Source: Dunaliella salina (lineage: Eukaryota; Chlorophyta; Chlorophyceae; Chlamydomonadales; Dunaliellaceae). From it: a stretch of 16,337 nucleotides of DNA. Below the pieces are notes generated by a model. The model ran no database searches. It worked only from the letters and a program-made list of their open reading frames with translations, and had not been told where the DNA came from. Positions 7,659-15,441 of the stretch are shown here, one piece after another (position 1 is the first letter of the stretch; every line of letters begins with the position of its first letter). The stretch is from contig MU069485.1 in the NCBI GenBank assembly GCA_002284615.2, positions 134,745-151,081 of the forward strand, read 5' to 3'. The position numbers and the translations under genes are program-made.

Positions 7659-7727
7659 CTAGGGGGCTAGCAGTCAGTCGTGTTGAGTGGAGGTACCCTT
7701 TTCCTTGTGACCTTGTAACCTAGGGGG
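7659..7727 (+). mobile_element. 53-bp LINE 3'-end insertion with 8-bp target duplication
   Basis: CTAGGGGG occurs at 7659-7666 and 7720-7727. Between them (7667-7719) is CTAGCAGTCAGTCGTGTTGA and a terminal tail CCTTGTGACCTTGTAAC, which matches the 3' end of the LINE copy at 11443-11795 (GCTAGCAGTCAGTCGTATCG, then CCTTGTAACCTTGCAAT). This is a severely 5'-truncated copy, as expected from aborted target-primed reverse transcription. The tail is a short run of 8-nt CCTTGTRA units instead of poly-A. Confidence 0.8.
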
Positions 7728-8033
7728 TTGCACAGGTCTTACAGGTTTTACAGGCTTTACACCAAGAAGCCATCAGTCAAAGTGCACGGCTGCTTGGCGA
7801 TGATTTGAAAAAAGTGATAATGAAGGTTTTGAACCTGTGAAACAATTTTTCACTGGTTGAAGAAACAATGCAGAATTCGCAAAATGAAGAGTACTTAGAC
7901 CACGCCCTTGTGTTCAATTGCAAACAGGCGAATAAGGCACTGTGTTAGAATGCAGCCAGAGAAACACATGAGCACTCTGAGAAGCATAAGAGAGAGCAAC
8001 ATGTTTTACCTTTCTGTAACCTAGGGGGTTGCA
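7714..8033 (-). mobile_element. SINE-like retroposon on minus strand, with 19-bp target duplication
   Basis: TGTAACCTAGGGGGTTGCA is identical at 7714-7732 and 8015-8033. The 282 bp between, read on the minus strand, end next to the 7714-7732 copy in a repeating CCTGTAAAR-type tail (plus-strand ACAGGTCTT ACAGGTTTT ACAGGCTTT). The minus strand also has an exact Pol III B-box, GGTTCAAAACC (7835-7825), and an A-box-like TGGTCTAAGTAC (7902-7891). Long target duplication, a simple tail at one side and A/B boxes are the features of a tRNA-derived SINE. The A-to-B spacing (about 55 nt) is longer than usual, so the tRNA origin is less certain than the retroposition. The insertion is younger than the LINE tail at 7667-7719, because its target duplication copies that insertion's right junction. 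Confidence 0.6.
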
Positions 8034-8103
8034 TAGAAGGGAATGTTTCCAATGTTGAATGCGCTTCTGAGCATTGTGAAAAATTTCCATCTCAATTACA
8101 GAG

Positions 8104-9260
8104 CTCGCCTCTAGCGATTTCCCCCACTTGATATTGCCAGCTGGTGTGCTTCCACGAGCCTGAAAAAGGAAACGGAGTTGCGCCTGTTCATAAAAAAAAA
8201 TGCTCTGACTGACCCAAAGAGTTACAGAATGGCAATTAATGGATGTTCATACAGGCTCTATACCAACATTGTGCGCAATATTCTGACAGCATAGGCCCTC
8301 ACAGAGAGTACAATCCCTGACATGCAGTTCGGATTTTGTCCTACTAGGAACACCAACCGACCTTTGCTTGTTTGGCGTCATGCATTTTCAGCAGCCAAGC
8401 AAAACAAGAAAAAGATATACACTGTCTGTTTGGACCTTTAAGCTGCTTATGACAATGTCCAGAGGAACAAACTGTGGGAGCATTTGGAGAGAATGAAGAT
8501 ACCTTAATACCTGTGTAGGCATCATGGCCATGTGCCAAGGGGGAGTGTACGTTCTTGTTGACGGGGATAAGATGTCAGACTGAGTAGCCCCAAATAAAGG
8601 GCTAAAACAAGGATGCCCACTGAGCCTCTTTTATACACCCTACTTGCCAATGATATAAACAGATTCCTGGGCATTGGATAAGGAGCTATCACAGCCGCAA
8701 AGGCGTCCATAGGAACAAACAAGGTCCCTCACTGTGATTTTGTAGATGATTCTTGCAAACTCTGCTGAACACATACAGTTCCAGCTCAACAGATTCCATG
8801 ACTTAGCGCAATACAGAGGGCTGACTATCAACACAGAGAAAACAAAGCTCGTGTCCTTATTCAGTCCTGATACAACACCCATGCTTTTTTAAAACACGAT
8901 GGCAAATGCCTTGAGGTTGTTTCAGAGTTCAAGTATCTGGGATTTCTTTTGAGACGGGATGGCAAAATTATTGCAGCTACAAATGAAATGGCACGCACCT
9001 TCGTGGGGAGCATTGCTAGGGTAGAAGAAGCTGAAGGTGAGCTTGGTACCTTGGACAGGGAACATGCCATGCTTTGGCTTTTTCAAGCCTTTGCGCTTAC
9101 AGCAGGCTTATATAGGCGCTAAACATGAGTTACAGACAAACTTTCGTATGAGTCATCTGTGAGGACAAAGCTCATGTTTATCATACAGGCTTCTTCAAGT
9201 CTTTTTTGGGTGTTCAAAGGGCAGCAGAAACACACTGCTTACTATGAGAGACGGGGCAGG
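8104..9260 (+). pseudogene. decayed LINE reverse transcriptase (LINE A, 5' part)
   Basis: Non-LTR retrotransposon reverse transcriptase with many stops and frameshifts. Recognisable blocks in order: KSYRMAINGCSYRLYTNIVR (about 8215-8275); IPDMQFGFCPTRNTNRPLL (about 8309-8365); IYTVCLDL followed by a stop and AAYDNVQRNKLW (about 8416-8478, RT motif A); VAPNKGLKQGCPLS (about 8585-8625); HCDFVDDS (about 8731-8753), the x-x-DD catalytic box; RGLTINTEKTKLVSLFS (about 8817-8866); EFKYLGFLLRRDG (about 8928-8965); HAMLWLFQAFALTAGLY (about 9067-9115); and AHVYHTGFFKSFLGVQRAAE (about 9172-9230). The order matches RT fingers, palm and thumb. The endonuclease part is absent, so the copy is 5'-truncated. 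CTCGCCTCTAG at 8104-8114 may be its left target duplication (see 11432). It is interrupted from about 9260 by repeat R2. Confidence 0.88.
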
Positions 9261-9390
9261 TGCGTTAAGGGAAGTTCCACTAACTAACAAGCTATAAAGC
9301 TAGTGGCCTCACCAGAAGTCCCTCAGAACCTGCAATAGACACAGCTAGCCTAGGAAAGAGCCAGAAACAGAGCTAATGAGGATCTCGCAA
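9254..9390 (+). repeat. R2 dispersed repeat, copy 3
   Basis: Contains GTGCGTTAAGGGAAGTTCCA, CTAACTAACAAGCTA, GTGGCCTCACCAGAAGT and ACAGCTAGCCTAGGAAAGAG. It matches the reverse complement of 10855-11010 over about 130 bp. It starts exactly where the LINE A reading frame is lost (after the codons for ETGQ). Confidence 0.85.
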
Positions 9391-9479
9391 CCCAACCTCT
9401 CAATTTGCAAGCAAAGAGATCAGCAATTGCTTTTAGGAAAATCCAGGGATTACCCTTAAACAGAAAACAATATAATGAA

Positions 9480-9854
9480 GTATAGTACAGATACACTGCA
9501 CAATCAAAGTCATGCCTTCAAATTCAACTCTTCTAGTTTTGGAAGATGCCCACTATGTGATGATATGTGGACCACATTGACCACATACTCCTCAGGTGTA
9601 CAAACTCAACAATGATCTGCAACAGAGACCATGCAAGTCCATGAAAACATATCAAGAGCTATTCCATACTGGTTTTTCCCAAATGGTACTGGCTCCCCTG
9701 CCCAGCATCAAACCCTCCCTGATACTATCTTAGTGCACCCTCTTCCAGGCAGACAAGTTCACCTTGGTTCTTCCAAGATCCCTCCTCAAGACAGGAAAAT
9801 ACCAGAGTGGGCGACGAAGGCCTCGAATAGGGGTACTTTTGAATTTAAATGTTC
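9480..9854 (+). pseudogene. retroelement C-terminal zinc knuckle and restriction-like endonuclease, part 1
   Basis: Reads TLHNQSHAFKFNSSS, then CPLC (Cys codons 9547 and 9556) and, after a frameshift, HILLRC (His 9582, Cys 9597). This C-x2-C...H-x4-C knuckle is followed by CNRDHA, then ISRAIPYWFFPNGTG, LPDTILVHPLPG (Asp codon 9721) and RGTFEFKCS (Glu 9841, Lys 9847). A CCHC knuckle followed by an RHN-like motif and PD...ExK is the signature of the restriction-like endonuclease of R2/CRE/NeSL/Dualen-type non-LTR elements. The frame stops at codon Cys-Ser and resumes at 10467, beyond a 612-bp insertion. Frameshifts show it is dead. It lacks its own reverse transcriptase here, so only the 3' part of the element is present. 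Confidence 0.75.
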
Positions 9855-10471
9855 CCTTGGCAAGGTGGCCCCACTTAGCACTTTTTGTGCTTGGTATCAA
9901 TTGGTATAACATTAGAATTTAAGGGGTTTGATTAAGGAGCACGTGCCTGATCAGCCGCGGCGCGAACCCTAGTTTTTGACACTTTATCTCCATATCTGAC
10001 CAGCCAGAGCACCAAAATGAGTGATTTTTAGTGATTTGGAGTCCTTGTAATTTAAAAAAATCCATTCCAAAAAAAATGGAGTGAAAAGACCCAGTGGTTG
10101 GTCAGATACTGAATTTCAGCCGTTTCCCTTAGAAAAAATCCAGCACTAAGGGTGCCAAAAAGGTCAATTTTGACCTCCTTCATTCCCACTTTTGAATATG
10201 CAGGATATTAGCATATCATATGAGGGTGATTAAAAAATATTTTGGGGGTGAAAATGGGTGGAGCTGTGGGCCATTTTAGGGTGATCTGAGGCCTGGAGAG
10301 TGATCTGGGGTCCTCCGATTTTCTTCATTTTTTGGTGAACATAGTTTTTATTGGTGTTATAATGGTTGTCATGGTCAGATTTGGAAAATAATGGTGGGAA
10401 AGAACATTTTCAGCGATTTGGGCCTGTTGCCCACCTCTGGGAAAACACATCTTGTAGAACTGATTCTGTTC
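9850..10471. repeat. TGTTC 5-bp duplication at the ends of the R1 insertion
   Basis: TGTTC at 9850-9854 and 10467-10471. Removing one copy plus 9855-10466 restores an unbroken frame: ...FEFKCS joined to SVTNPITLERAVTQ... . The restored frame is the main support, as five bases alone could match by chance. Confidence 0.7.
9855..10466 (+). mobile_element. R1 repeat, copy A: 612-bp insertion in the endonuclease frame; class unknown
   Basis: Shares extended similarity with 15442-16042 (direct) and 13955-14386 (inverted). Shared blocks include GATTTGGAGTCCTTGTA, AAAAAATGGAGTGAAAAGAC, CCAGTGGTTGGTCAGATAC, GAATTTCAGCC, GGTGCCAAAAAGG, GGGTGGAGCTGTGGGCC and GGTGATCTGAGGCC. No reverse transcriptase, transposase or LTR was recognised. 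Near the right end, CCCACCTCTG is the reverse complement of CAGAGGTGGG, a hAT-like terminus, but homology to copy C continues past it and no 8-bp duplication fits. A non-autonomous DNA element with 5-bp duplications is the simplest reading. Minus-strand open frames inside are short and not conserved between copies. Confidence 0.75.
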
Positions 10472-10865
10472 TGTCACAAATCCCATTACTCTAGAGCGTG
10501 CAGTGACCCAACGTTCTCGCACCATAACCAGACTTCAAATCCGCAGCTCGAGAAATCCAAACAGAGCTAACAAGGTGACTTTATACATCATCTTAATTGG
10601 TGTGGCCGGTACCATTTTCAATGAATACAAAATTACCACCCTTATAAATCTTGGCCTGGACAAACAAAAAGCCAAATCACTAGCAGCCAAGCTTGGGGAC
10701 CATGCCATCCAAAGAGTAATCACTATCAAAAACACTAGACACGCTCTTTGCTACCAGGGGGCTTCTGGGAGGGGGTTTGCCGGGCGCGCGGTGGCGGAGG
10801 ACGGGAGGAGGAGAGTCCCGGCGTCAAGAGGCATGGCGAGCAGCAACCTTCCAGATCTCCACTAG
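10467..10865 (+). pseudogene. retroelement endonuclease C-terminus, part 2
   Basis: Continues the frame broken at 9854: CSVTNPITLERAVTQ, then ITRLQIRSSRNPNRANKVTL, YIILIGVAGTIFNEYKITTL, LGLDKQKAKSLAAKL, HAIQRVITI and TRHAL, ending in an Arg/Gly/Ala-rich tail with the stop TAG at 10863. The hydrophobic IILIGVAGTI strand and the following helices fit the end of the restriction-like endonuclease region that I recall from chlorophyte retroelement proteins; that comparison is from memory and not computed. The frame is open for over 130 codons after the insertion, so this piece is less decayed than the LINE around it. It ends at the boundary of an inverted R2 copy. Confidence 0.7.
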
Positions 10866-11010
10866 ATGTGTTCCTGACTCTCTTCTAGGCTAGCTGTGAG
10901 GGCGTTCTGGTGAGGTCAAAGCTTCCTTGCTAGCTTGCTAGCTTGTTAGTTAGTGGACCGTCCCTTAATGCACGCGCCCTTTGGCTTGCGTAGACATTTC
11001 TTTTATTTAT
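10855..11010 (-). repeat. R2 dispersed repeat, copy 4 (inverted)
   Basis: Reverse complement of the 9254-9390 sequence: minus-strand GTGCATTAAGGGACGG, TCCACTAACTAACAAGCTAG, GACCTCACCAGAACGCCCTC and CACAGCTAGCCTAGAAGAGA. Its outer end adds AAATGTCTACGCAAGCC and an A-rich lead also seen in copies 1 and 2. With copy 3 it brackets about 1.75 kb (9254-11010) that contains the whole endonuclease fragment. Confidence 0.85.
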
Positions 11011-11023
11011 TTCTCATTAACTT

Positions 11024-11431
11024 GTACAGCATTTCATGCTTACGACTGTCCGGTCACAATCTTTGGGTGGATTCCCAACGGCATCAAGAGGATAGATGCC
11101 CATACGAGCTCAGGATTTGCAACAAATGCGTTTGGCACACTGTGCAAGATGAAGGGCACATTATTCTGGATTGCCCCTCTCAGGATCTGGCAGACTTGCG
11201 CACTCAGTTTCATCATTTATCCAGCTGTGCACCTCCAGGTAGTCCAACACACCTTCAAGACTTCACGAACCAAGCTAATGTCTATGAATTAGCCAAATTT
11301 GTGTCTGCATGCTTGAAATGCTGCGCTTGAGTTGAGCACTGCTCTCAATTTTCGACTAGACTGGTCTGGTTACACGCCTCTGTGTTACCGCTCAGCTGCC
11401 CTTCTAGGCATATACAGTGATGCAACCTTAC
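11024..11431 (+). pseudogene. LINE A C-terminal zinc knuckle and 3' end
   Basis: Reads CLRLSGHNLWVDSQRHQ, then RICNKC, and HIILDC. C-x2-C-x9-H-x4-C falls at codons 11118, 11127, 11157 and 11172. It is followed by LADLRTQFHHL and FTNQANVYELAKFVSACLKC, and a stop at 11328-11330. This is the typical end of a LINE open reading frame 2, after reverse transcriptase; the knuckle binds nucleic acid. The 3' untranslated part includes GACTGGTCTGGTTACA and CTCAGCTGCCCTT, shared with 12027-12114, and ends in GATGCAACCTTAC. It probably belongs to the same LINE as 8104-9260, but about 100 or more codons expected between them are missing. The open frame from 10953 upstream of CLRLSG belongs to repeat R2 and is not LINE protein. 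Confidence 0.82.
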
Positions 11432-11806
11432 CTTGCCTCTAGCGTCCACACTTAGAAAGTCGAGCAAGCCACTTGGAATGACGCTTCTTCTCCAGTGACA
11501 TTTGTGGTGCCCGAGACATGACAAGCATGATGAGCAGCATGTTATATTCAAATGCACCCACCCCCAAGTTTGCAATCTTTGGGTGAAATACGCTTCGTCG
11601 TCTTTTGGCCCCCTCCTTTCACTCTCTTTCCCCCCTTCTTCATCTCGCCATGTGCAATCTTTTCACATGCTTTGTTTCTTGAACCAGAACAACAAATTGT
11701 TTTACCGTTTCCCTCTTGAACTCCTTGTTTTGTATGAACAGGCTAGCAGTCAGTCGTATCGACTGAATACCTTCTTTTCCTTGTAACCTTGCAATCTTGC
11801 CTCTAG
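11432..11806 (+). mobile_element. 5'-truncated LINE (LINE B) with 11-bp target duplication
   Basis: CTTGCCTCTAG occurs at 11432-11442 and 11796-11806. The 353 bp between hold a LINE C-terminus: SDICGARD (first Cys of the knuckle changed to Ser), a frameshift, DEQHVIFKCTHPQVCNLWVK and FLNQNNKLFYRFPLELLVLY. A 3' end follows with GCTAGCAGTCAGTCGTATCG and the tail CCTTGTAACCTTGCAAT. The knuckle, FLNQ motif and tail show the same LINE class as the pieces at 7667 and 11024. It sits directly against the 3' end of LINE A, so it landed in or beside that element's own right target duplication. Confidence 0.82.
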
Positions 11807-11992
11807 TGCATACAACCATAGTGACAATGTGGTCTTAAGTCTTCTTTATGAGATTCTTTTGTGGAATACTATACGTAGTACGTTGGCCCCTTTTCTTTCT
11901 GAGCGATTGTCGGTTACTGACTTACGACAGCTGTGCAGGCTACAGGACCTGAGCAAAGTGTGGTATGCGCTATCAGGCGTGCCTTAGGGGGG
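11807..11992. other. unassigned spacer between LINE remains
   Basis: No certain coding blocks. It may contain an older, unreadable LINE fragment. TACGTAGTACG at 11872-11882 is a small palindromic motif. Confidence 0.45.
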
Positions 11993-12126
11993 CAACAAGC
12001 AGATGCCTGAGTTTTGTGCAACGCATTCAATTTCCTAGTCTGGTCTGGTTACAGACCTTTTTGTTTCCGCTCAGCTGCCCTTGAAGGCGGATATAGCGTG
12101 TAACCTTACCTTACCAACAAGCAGAT
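11993..12126 (+). mobile_element. 110-bp LINE 3'-end insertion with 12-bp target duplication
   Basis: CAACAAGCAGAT is identical at 11993-12004 and 12115-12126. The insert 12005-12114 matches the 3' untranslated end of LINE A (11334-11431): GTCTGGTCTGGTTACA, CCGCTCAGCTGCCCTT, and the tail TGTAACCTTACCTTAC. It is another severely 5'-truncated copy, again without poly-A and with a short ACCTT-type tail. Confidence 0.85.
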
Positions 12127-13225
12127 TCCAGGTGTTTGTGAAATGGGCTGCCTTTATGATTGGAAATGGTGTCTGTTCAATTCCTGACAACGTTCATTTG
12201 GTCTTTGAGCCTAACACAGGGCATTGCTGCTTTGAAGTTGCACTCCCATTGCTAATTTTTTGGAGTTGCATTTTGACAGTGACTCACGTGTATTGATAGA
12301 CTGACAAGCCTAGAATAGCGCAGTCCATGAGCATTCTACATGCCTATCCATTGCGCGTTCTCAAAAACCAATTGGGCAATATGTCCCTCCAACTGCAATA
12401 GCAACACTTCAGAAGGGGATATGATCTGCCAGCCCACAATCGTCATTGAGAATTACTTGGCTCCTCACTCCCCAGTGTACTCAGGCTGCCTGTCCTCACT
12501 GAATGCCCTCAGGCCTTCAGCTCGATCTTTGGTATGGATGAGCTGCATGGCATGAACAATGATGCATAATCAATGTTTAAGATCGACAGAGATTTCAGAT
12601 CAAGCACAAGTTCAGAGAGCCAGGAGGATTCCATAAATACTCCTGCCAGCGATCCTTCCACAGAGCAATTCTTCTGAATGTACAAAGATTGCAATGTATA
12701 GCGTAAGTTGGGAAGTTTCCTTTTGTCATGCCAATCTAGATTTTTCATGAACATGGAGTTTTTTTACAGCAGCTGACCTATTCAACAACTGCCTCACGAA
12801 TCATCCCTGGCACCGTCTTCTCCAGAATACTTTATGCACTTGTGCTCTGTGATTTAATGAAACAACTCTGCAAAATAAGTGTCAAGAAAATGGGCTTGGT
12901 GTGCGAGCAAGGGTGCACAAAATGGGACACAGGGGGCAAGGTGGTGATAAGTGGAACATTCCAACCTTCACAATATCGTCAAATGCATCCCTAGATGTGT
13001 AGCAATAATAGTAGACACCATCAGAAGAGACATGGGCTCAATCAGTGGCATGGCTGGGCCAGGGTGGACAAGAACGTTTGGAGGGGTACGTGGGCCCCTA
13101 AGCTTGTTTCAAATCAAGCATTCCCTGTCGTTCTCTACTCATTTTGAACATGCAGAAATGTATGGTACAAATGGGGACAGCACCACAAGCAACGCTGGAA
13201 TTTTGGCGAAGCACTGCTTCCTGAC
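12127..13225. other. non-coding stretch, nothing recognised
   Basis: Frames of 71-96 codons on both strands (for example a minus frame at 12509-12754) show no known domain or convincing splice sites. No RNA gene or transposon ends were seen. Confidence 0.55.
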
Positions 13226-13301
13226 ACAGGTGCGGCATTGATGACGATAGTGTCCAGTATATAACAGGTGCGGCAGTGATGACAATAATGTCCAGTTTGT
13301 A
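13226..13301. repeat. 38-bp tandem repeat, two units
   Basis: Units start at 13226 and 13264: ACAGGTGCGGCATTGATGAC against ACAGGTGCGGCAGTGATGAC, then GATAGTGTCCAGTATAT against AATAATGTCCAGTTTGTAT. About 85% identical. Confidence 0.9.
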
Positions 13302-13954
13302 TAGCATCAAAATGTCTAGAGGTATCATGAGGACCATCCTGCAGCAGAGCGTGCCCTGTTCGTGCGTGCATGCATGCACAGTTCAGTGTGCCAGCACACC
13401 AGCGATACATAAATTGAATAGCCCGGAATCATGCAAATCCATTCATGCAGCAGCAAGCTGGGAGGGTCCGCAGGTTGACTGAAATTTCCGAATCGGGCCA
13501 ACCCCCAGGCCCTGGACCCTGCAAGGGCATCCATATGAGCATAATGCTGATGAAGACTATGTCGACTGGGGCTGTTCCAAGGGCCTGAGGTGGCTGGGCT
13601 GGGAAGGTCAAGAGGAGAAAGGTGGAACCTTAGCTCCATAACTTTGTACATTGCACCCCATGCCAAGAAGTCCTGCTGCCCTCCCAAAATTTTGCTTGGC
13701 GAGCATGCTGAGTTTCAGGACAGATGGTAGGCTGGCAAGCTCAGATCAAGAATCGCCTGCCGAAGATTTGCACAGCACCAGCCACTGCCTCCGAAGCCCC
13801 CCTGACACTGCAGGGCTGCCTAAACTTTTTGTTTGGGAGGTTAGCCACAGATATAGGGCAGGGGTTGCGCTGGGCGCGCCAAGGCGGCTAAGTGTGGACT
13901 TCACGGGAAGCAGACAAACCTAGTGCCCATGATTGGCTCGCCGAAATGTAAATT
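13302..13954. other. non-coding stretch, nothing recognised
   Basis: Contains TGCATGCATGCA at 13367-13378 and several 60-120-codon frames with no recognisable domain. GC-rich around 13860-13890. Confidence 0.5.
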
Positions 13955-14386
13955 CAGAGGTGGACAACCCCCTTTACATTGCTGATATGCTCTTTCTCGA
14001 CTTCCTCTCTCAAATCTAATCATGCCGACCATTTTTATACCATTAAAAATGATATAAACCAACTATCCACAAAATCGAAGGACCCCAGATCACTCTCCTG
14101 GCCTCAGATCACCCAAAAAAAGACCCACAGCACCACCCTTCAATTTTGTATTCGTACCCCCCGTATGTACCACTGGGTCTGTCCACTCCATTTTTTTTGC
14201 AATTGTATTTTTTCGTACAAGGGCTCCAAATTGTTTTTTGGTCAGATATGGAGTTTTGGTGGAGGAAACTAGGGTTCATGCCGCGGCTAATTAGGCATAT
14301 GCGCCCAGATTGTGGGCAATTATGCTATATTGCAACAGACAGTACATTAAGCACCCAAAATTGAATGTCCAAGGTTTGGGTACACA
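13955..14386 (-). repeat. R1 repeat, copy B (inverted, internally deleted)
   Basis: The minus strand shows GGGCGCATATGCCTAATTAG, CCGCGGCATGAACCCTAG, CTCCATATCTGACCA, AATTTGGAGCCCTTGTACGA, AAAAAAATGGAGTGGACAGA, GGGTGATCTGAGGCCAGGAG, AGTGATCTGGGGTCC and TTAGATTTGAGA, in the same order as copies A and C. About 125 bp between the CCCAGTGG and ATACAAA blocks are missing relative to copy C. The outer end on the plus strand is CAGAGGTGGACAACCCCC at 13955, a hAT-like terminus, but no matching end with an 8-bp duplication was found at the other side. Confidence 0.85.
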
Positions 14387-15441
14387 TAAGTAATGAGCAT
14401 TCTGAAAACACCTCTTTTTTGGGGCAATGGTCCAGCTCTGATACAAATTTCGAATTCGGGGGTTATAAGCGTGGGATTTCCTCAGATCTCGAGCCAAACT
14501 TTGTTCAAGCATAGATCACCTTTTGCAAACGTAGTAAACAAAGTAGGAGTCGCAGGAAGGAAACAAAAGCTTATGGTGTGCTTCTTAATTCATATTGTGG
14601 CCGCAAAAGTGGTTAACTCAAGATTGGAGGTCAACACACCTGTGGCACCCCTATGGAGTCAAACACAGAGCTACTTTTTGTTTGCTTTCCCTTCTATGAC
14701 CTTCAAGGTGATGCAGGGAACTCTTGACATCCTTCACTTTTTTGGTTCCCCAACTGGGGGAGCTTGAACTTTCTGAGACAGCAAACCTCCTACCAGCCAC
14801 CCATTTCATGGAGTCTTCACACTGCCTGAGAATTGCCCTTCTATGCAACTCAAGGGGGCCTGACCGAGGCCCTAGAAGCACGTCCATTTCTTTCACCCAG
14901 CCTGATCTCAGGTCAGGAGCTTTTGTGCTCAGCTCCTGGTGTGAACATTTTTTACCAAGGCTGCACCATTTGCCCGTCTGACACAATAAGCAGGTCACTG
15001 TTCAAAAAAGTCATTTGTTTGGCAAATTGATCAAACATGTGTTTGCCTGCAGGCAGGAGACTGGGAAGGGCAAGCAGCTGCCCCCCAGATACCCCTCCCC
15101 CTTGCGTACCCATAGCCCTTTACCCCCAAGCTATTTGGCCTTTTCGCGTCTGAAGTAAGGAGCAGAGGGATGGCTTGGAAAAGCCAAGAGGTGGGGTGAG
15201 GGTGTCTAGGGGGGTCCTGGGGTCTTCTACCCCCTTTCAAGGACAGGAAACCTAAACCCCACACTTTTCTGGGTGCCTACAACGCTGTGGACCCTGGTGA
15301 GTGTAAAAGAGGTCATTAGAGCATTCAGAACTCTCTTTACTTTTTTAAAACAAATGATCGCAATGTCACAAAAGAAGGGCATGATTGGATGTGGGAAAGA
15401 ATTTGATTCCATGCATGGTGCTCATCAACGCGTGGGGTATT
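14387..15441. other. non-coding stretch between R1 copies
   Basis: Frames of 65-124 codons on both strands without recognisable domains. A G-rich tract at 15191-15222 (runs of 4, 3, 6 and 4 G) could form a G-quadruplex. CTGATCTCAGGTCAGGAG at 14901-14918 is a small imperfect palindrome. No following hydratase exon was recognised here. Confidence 0.5.

Noticed and set aside
9730..9912. Minus-strand reading RGLRRPLWYF as a hydratase exon
   Set aside because: Opposite strand of the retroelement endonuclease frame; similarity to RLEGL is trivial.
9861..10441. R1 copy A as a hAT element with CAGAGGTGGG-type ends
   Set aside because: The right end fits, but the left end is poor, flanking 8-mers do not match, and similarity to copy C continues beyond the supposed end. 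The 5-bp TGTTC boundaries restore a reading frame and are preferred.
10953..11023. N-terminal part of the 125-codon frame as LINE protein
   Set aside because: This part lies in the inverted R2 repeat; LINE similarity starts only at CLRLSGHN.
13226..13301. CRISPR-like array
   Set aside because: Two adjacent 38-bp units without spacers in a eukaryotic sequence: an ordinary tandem repeat.
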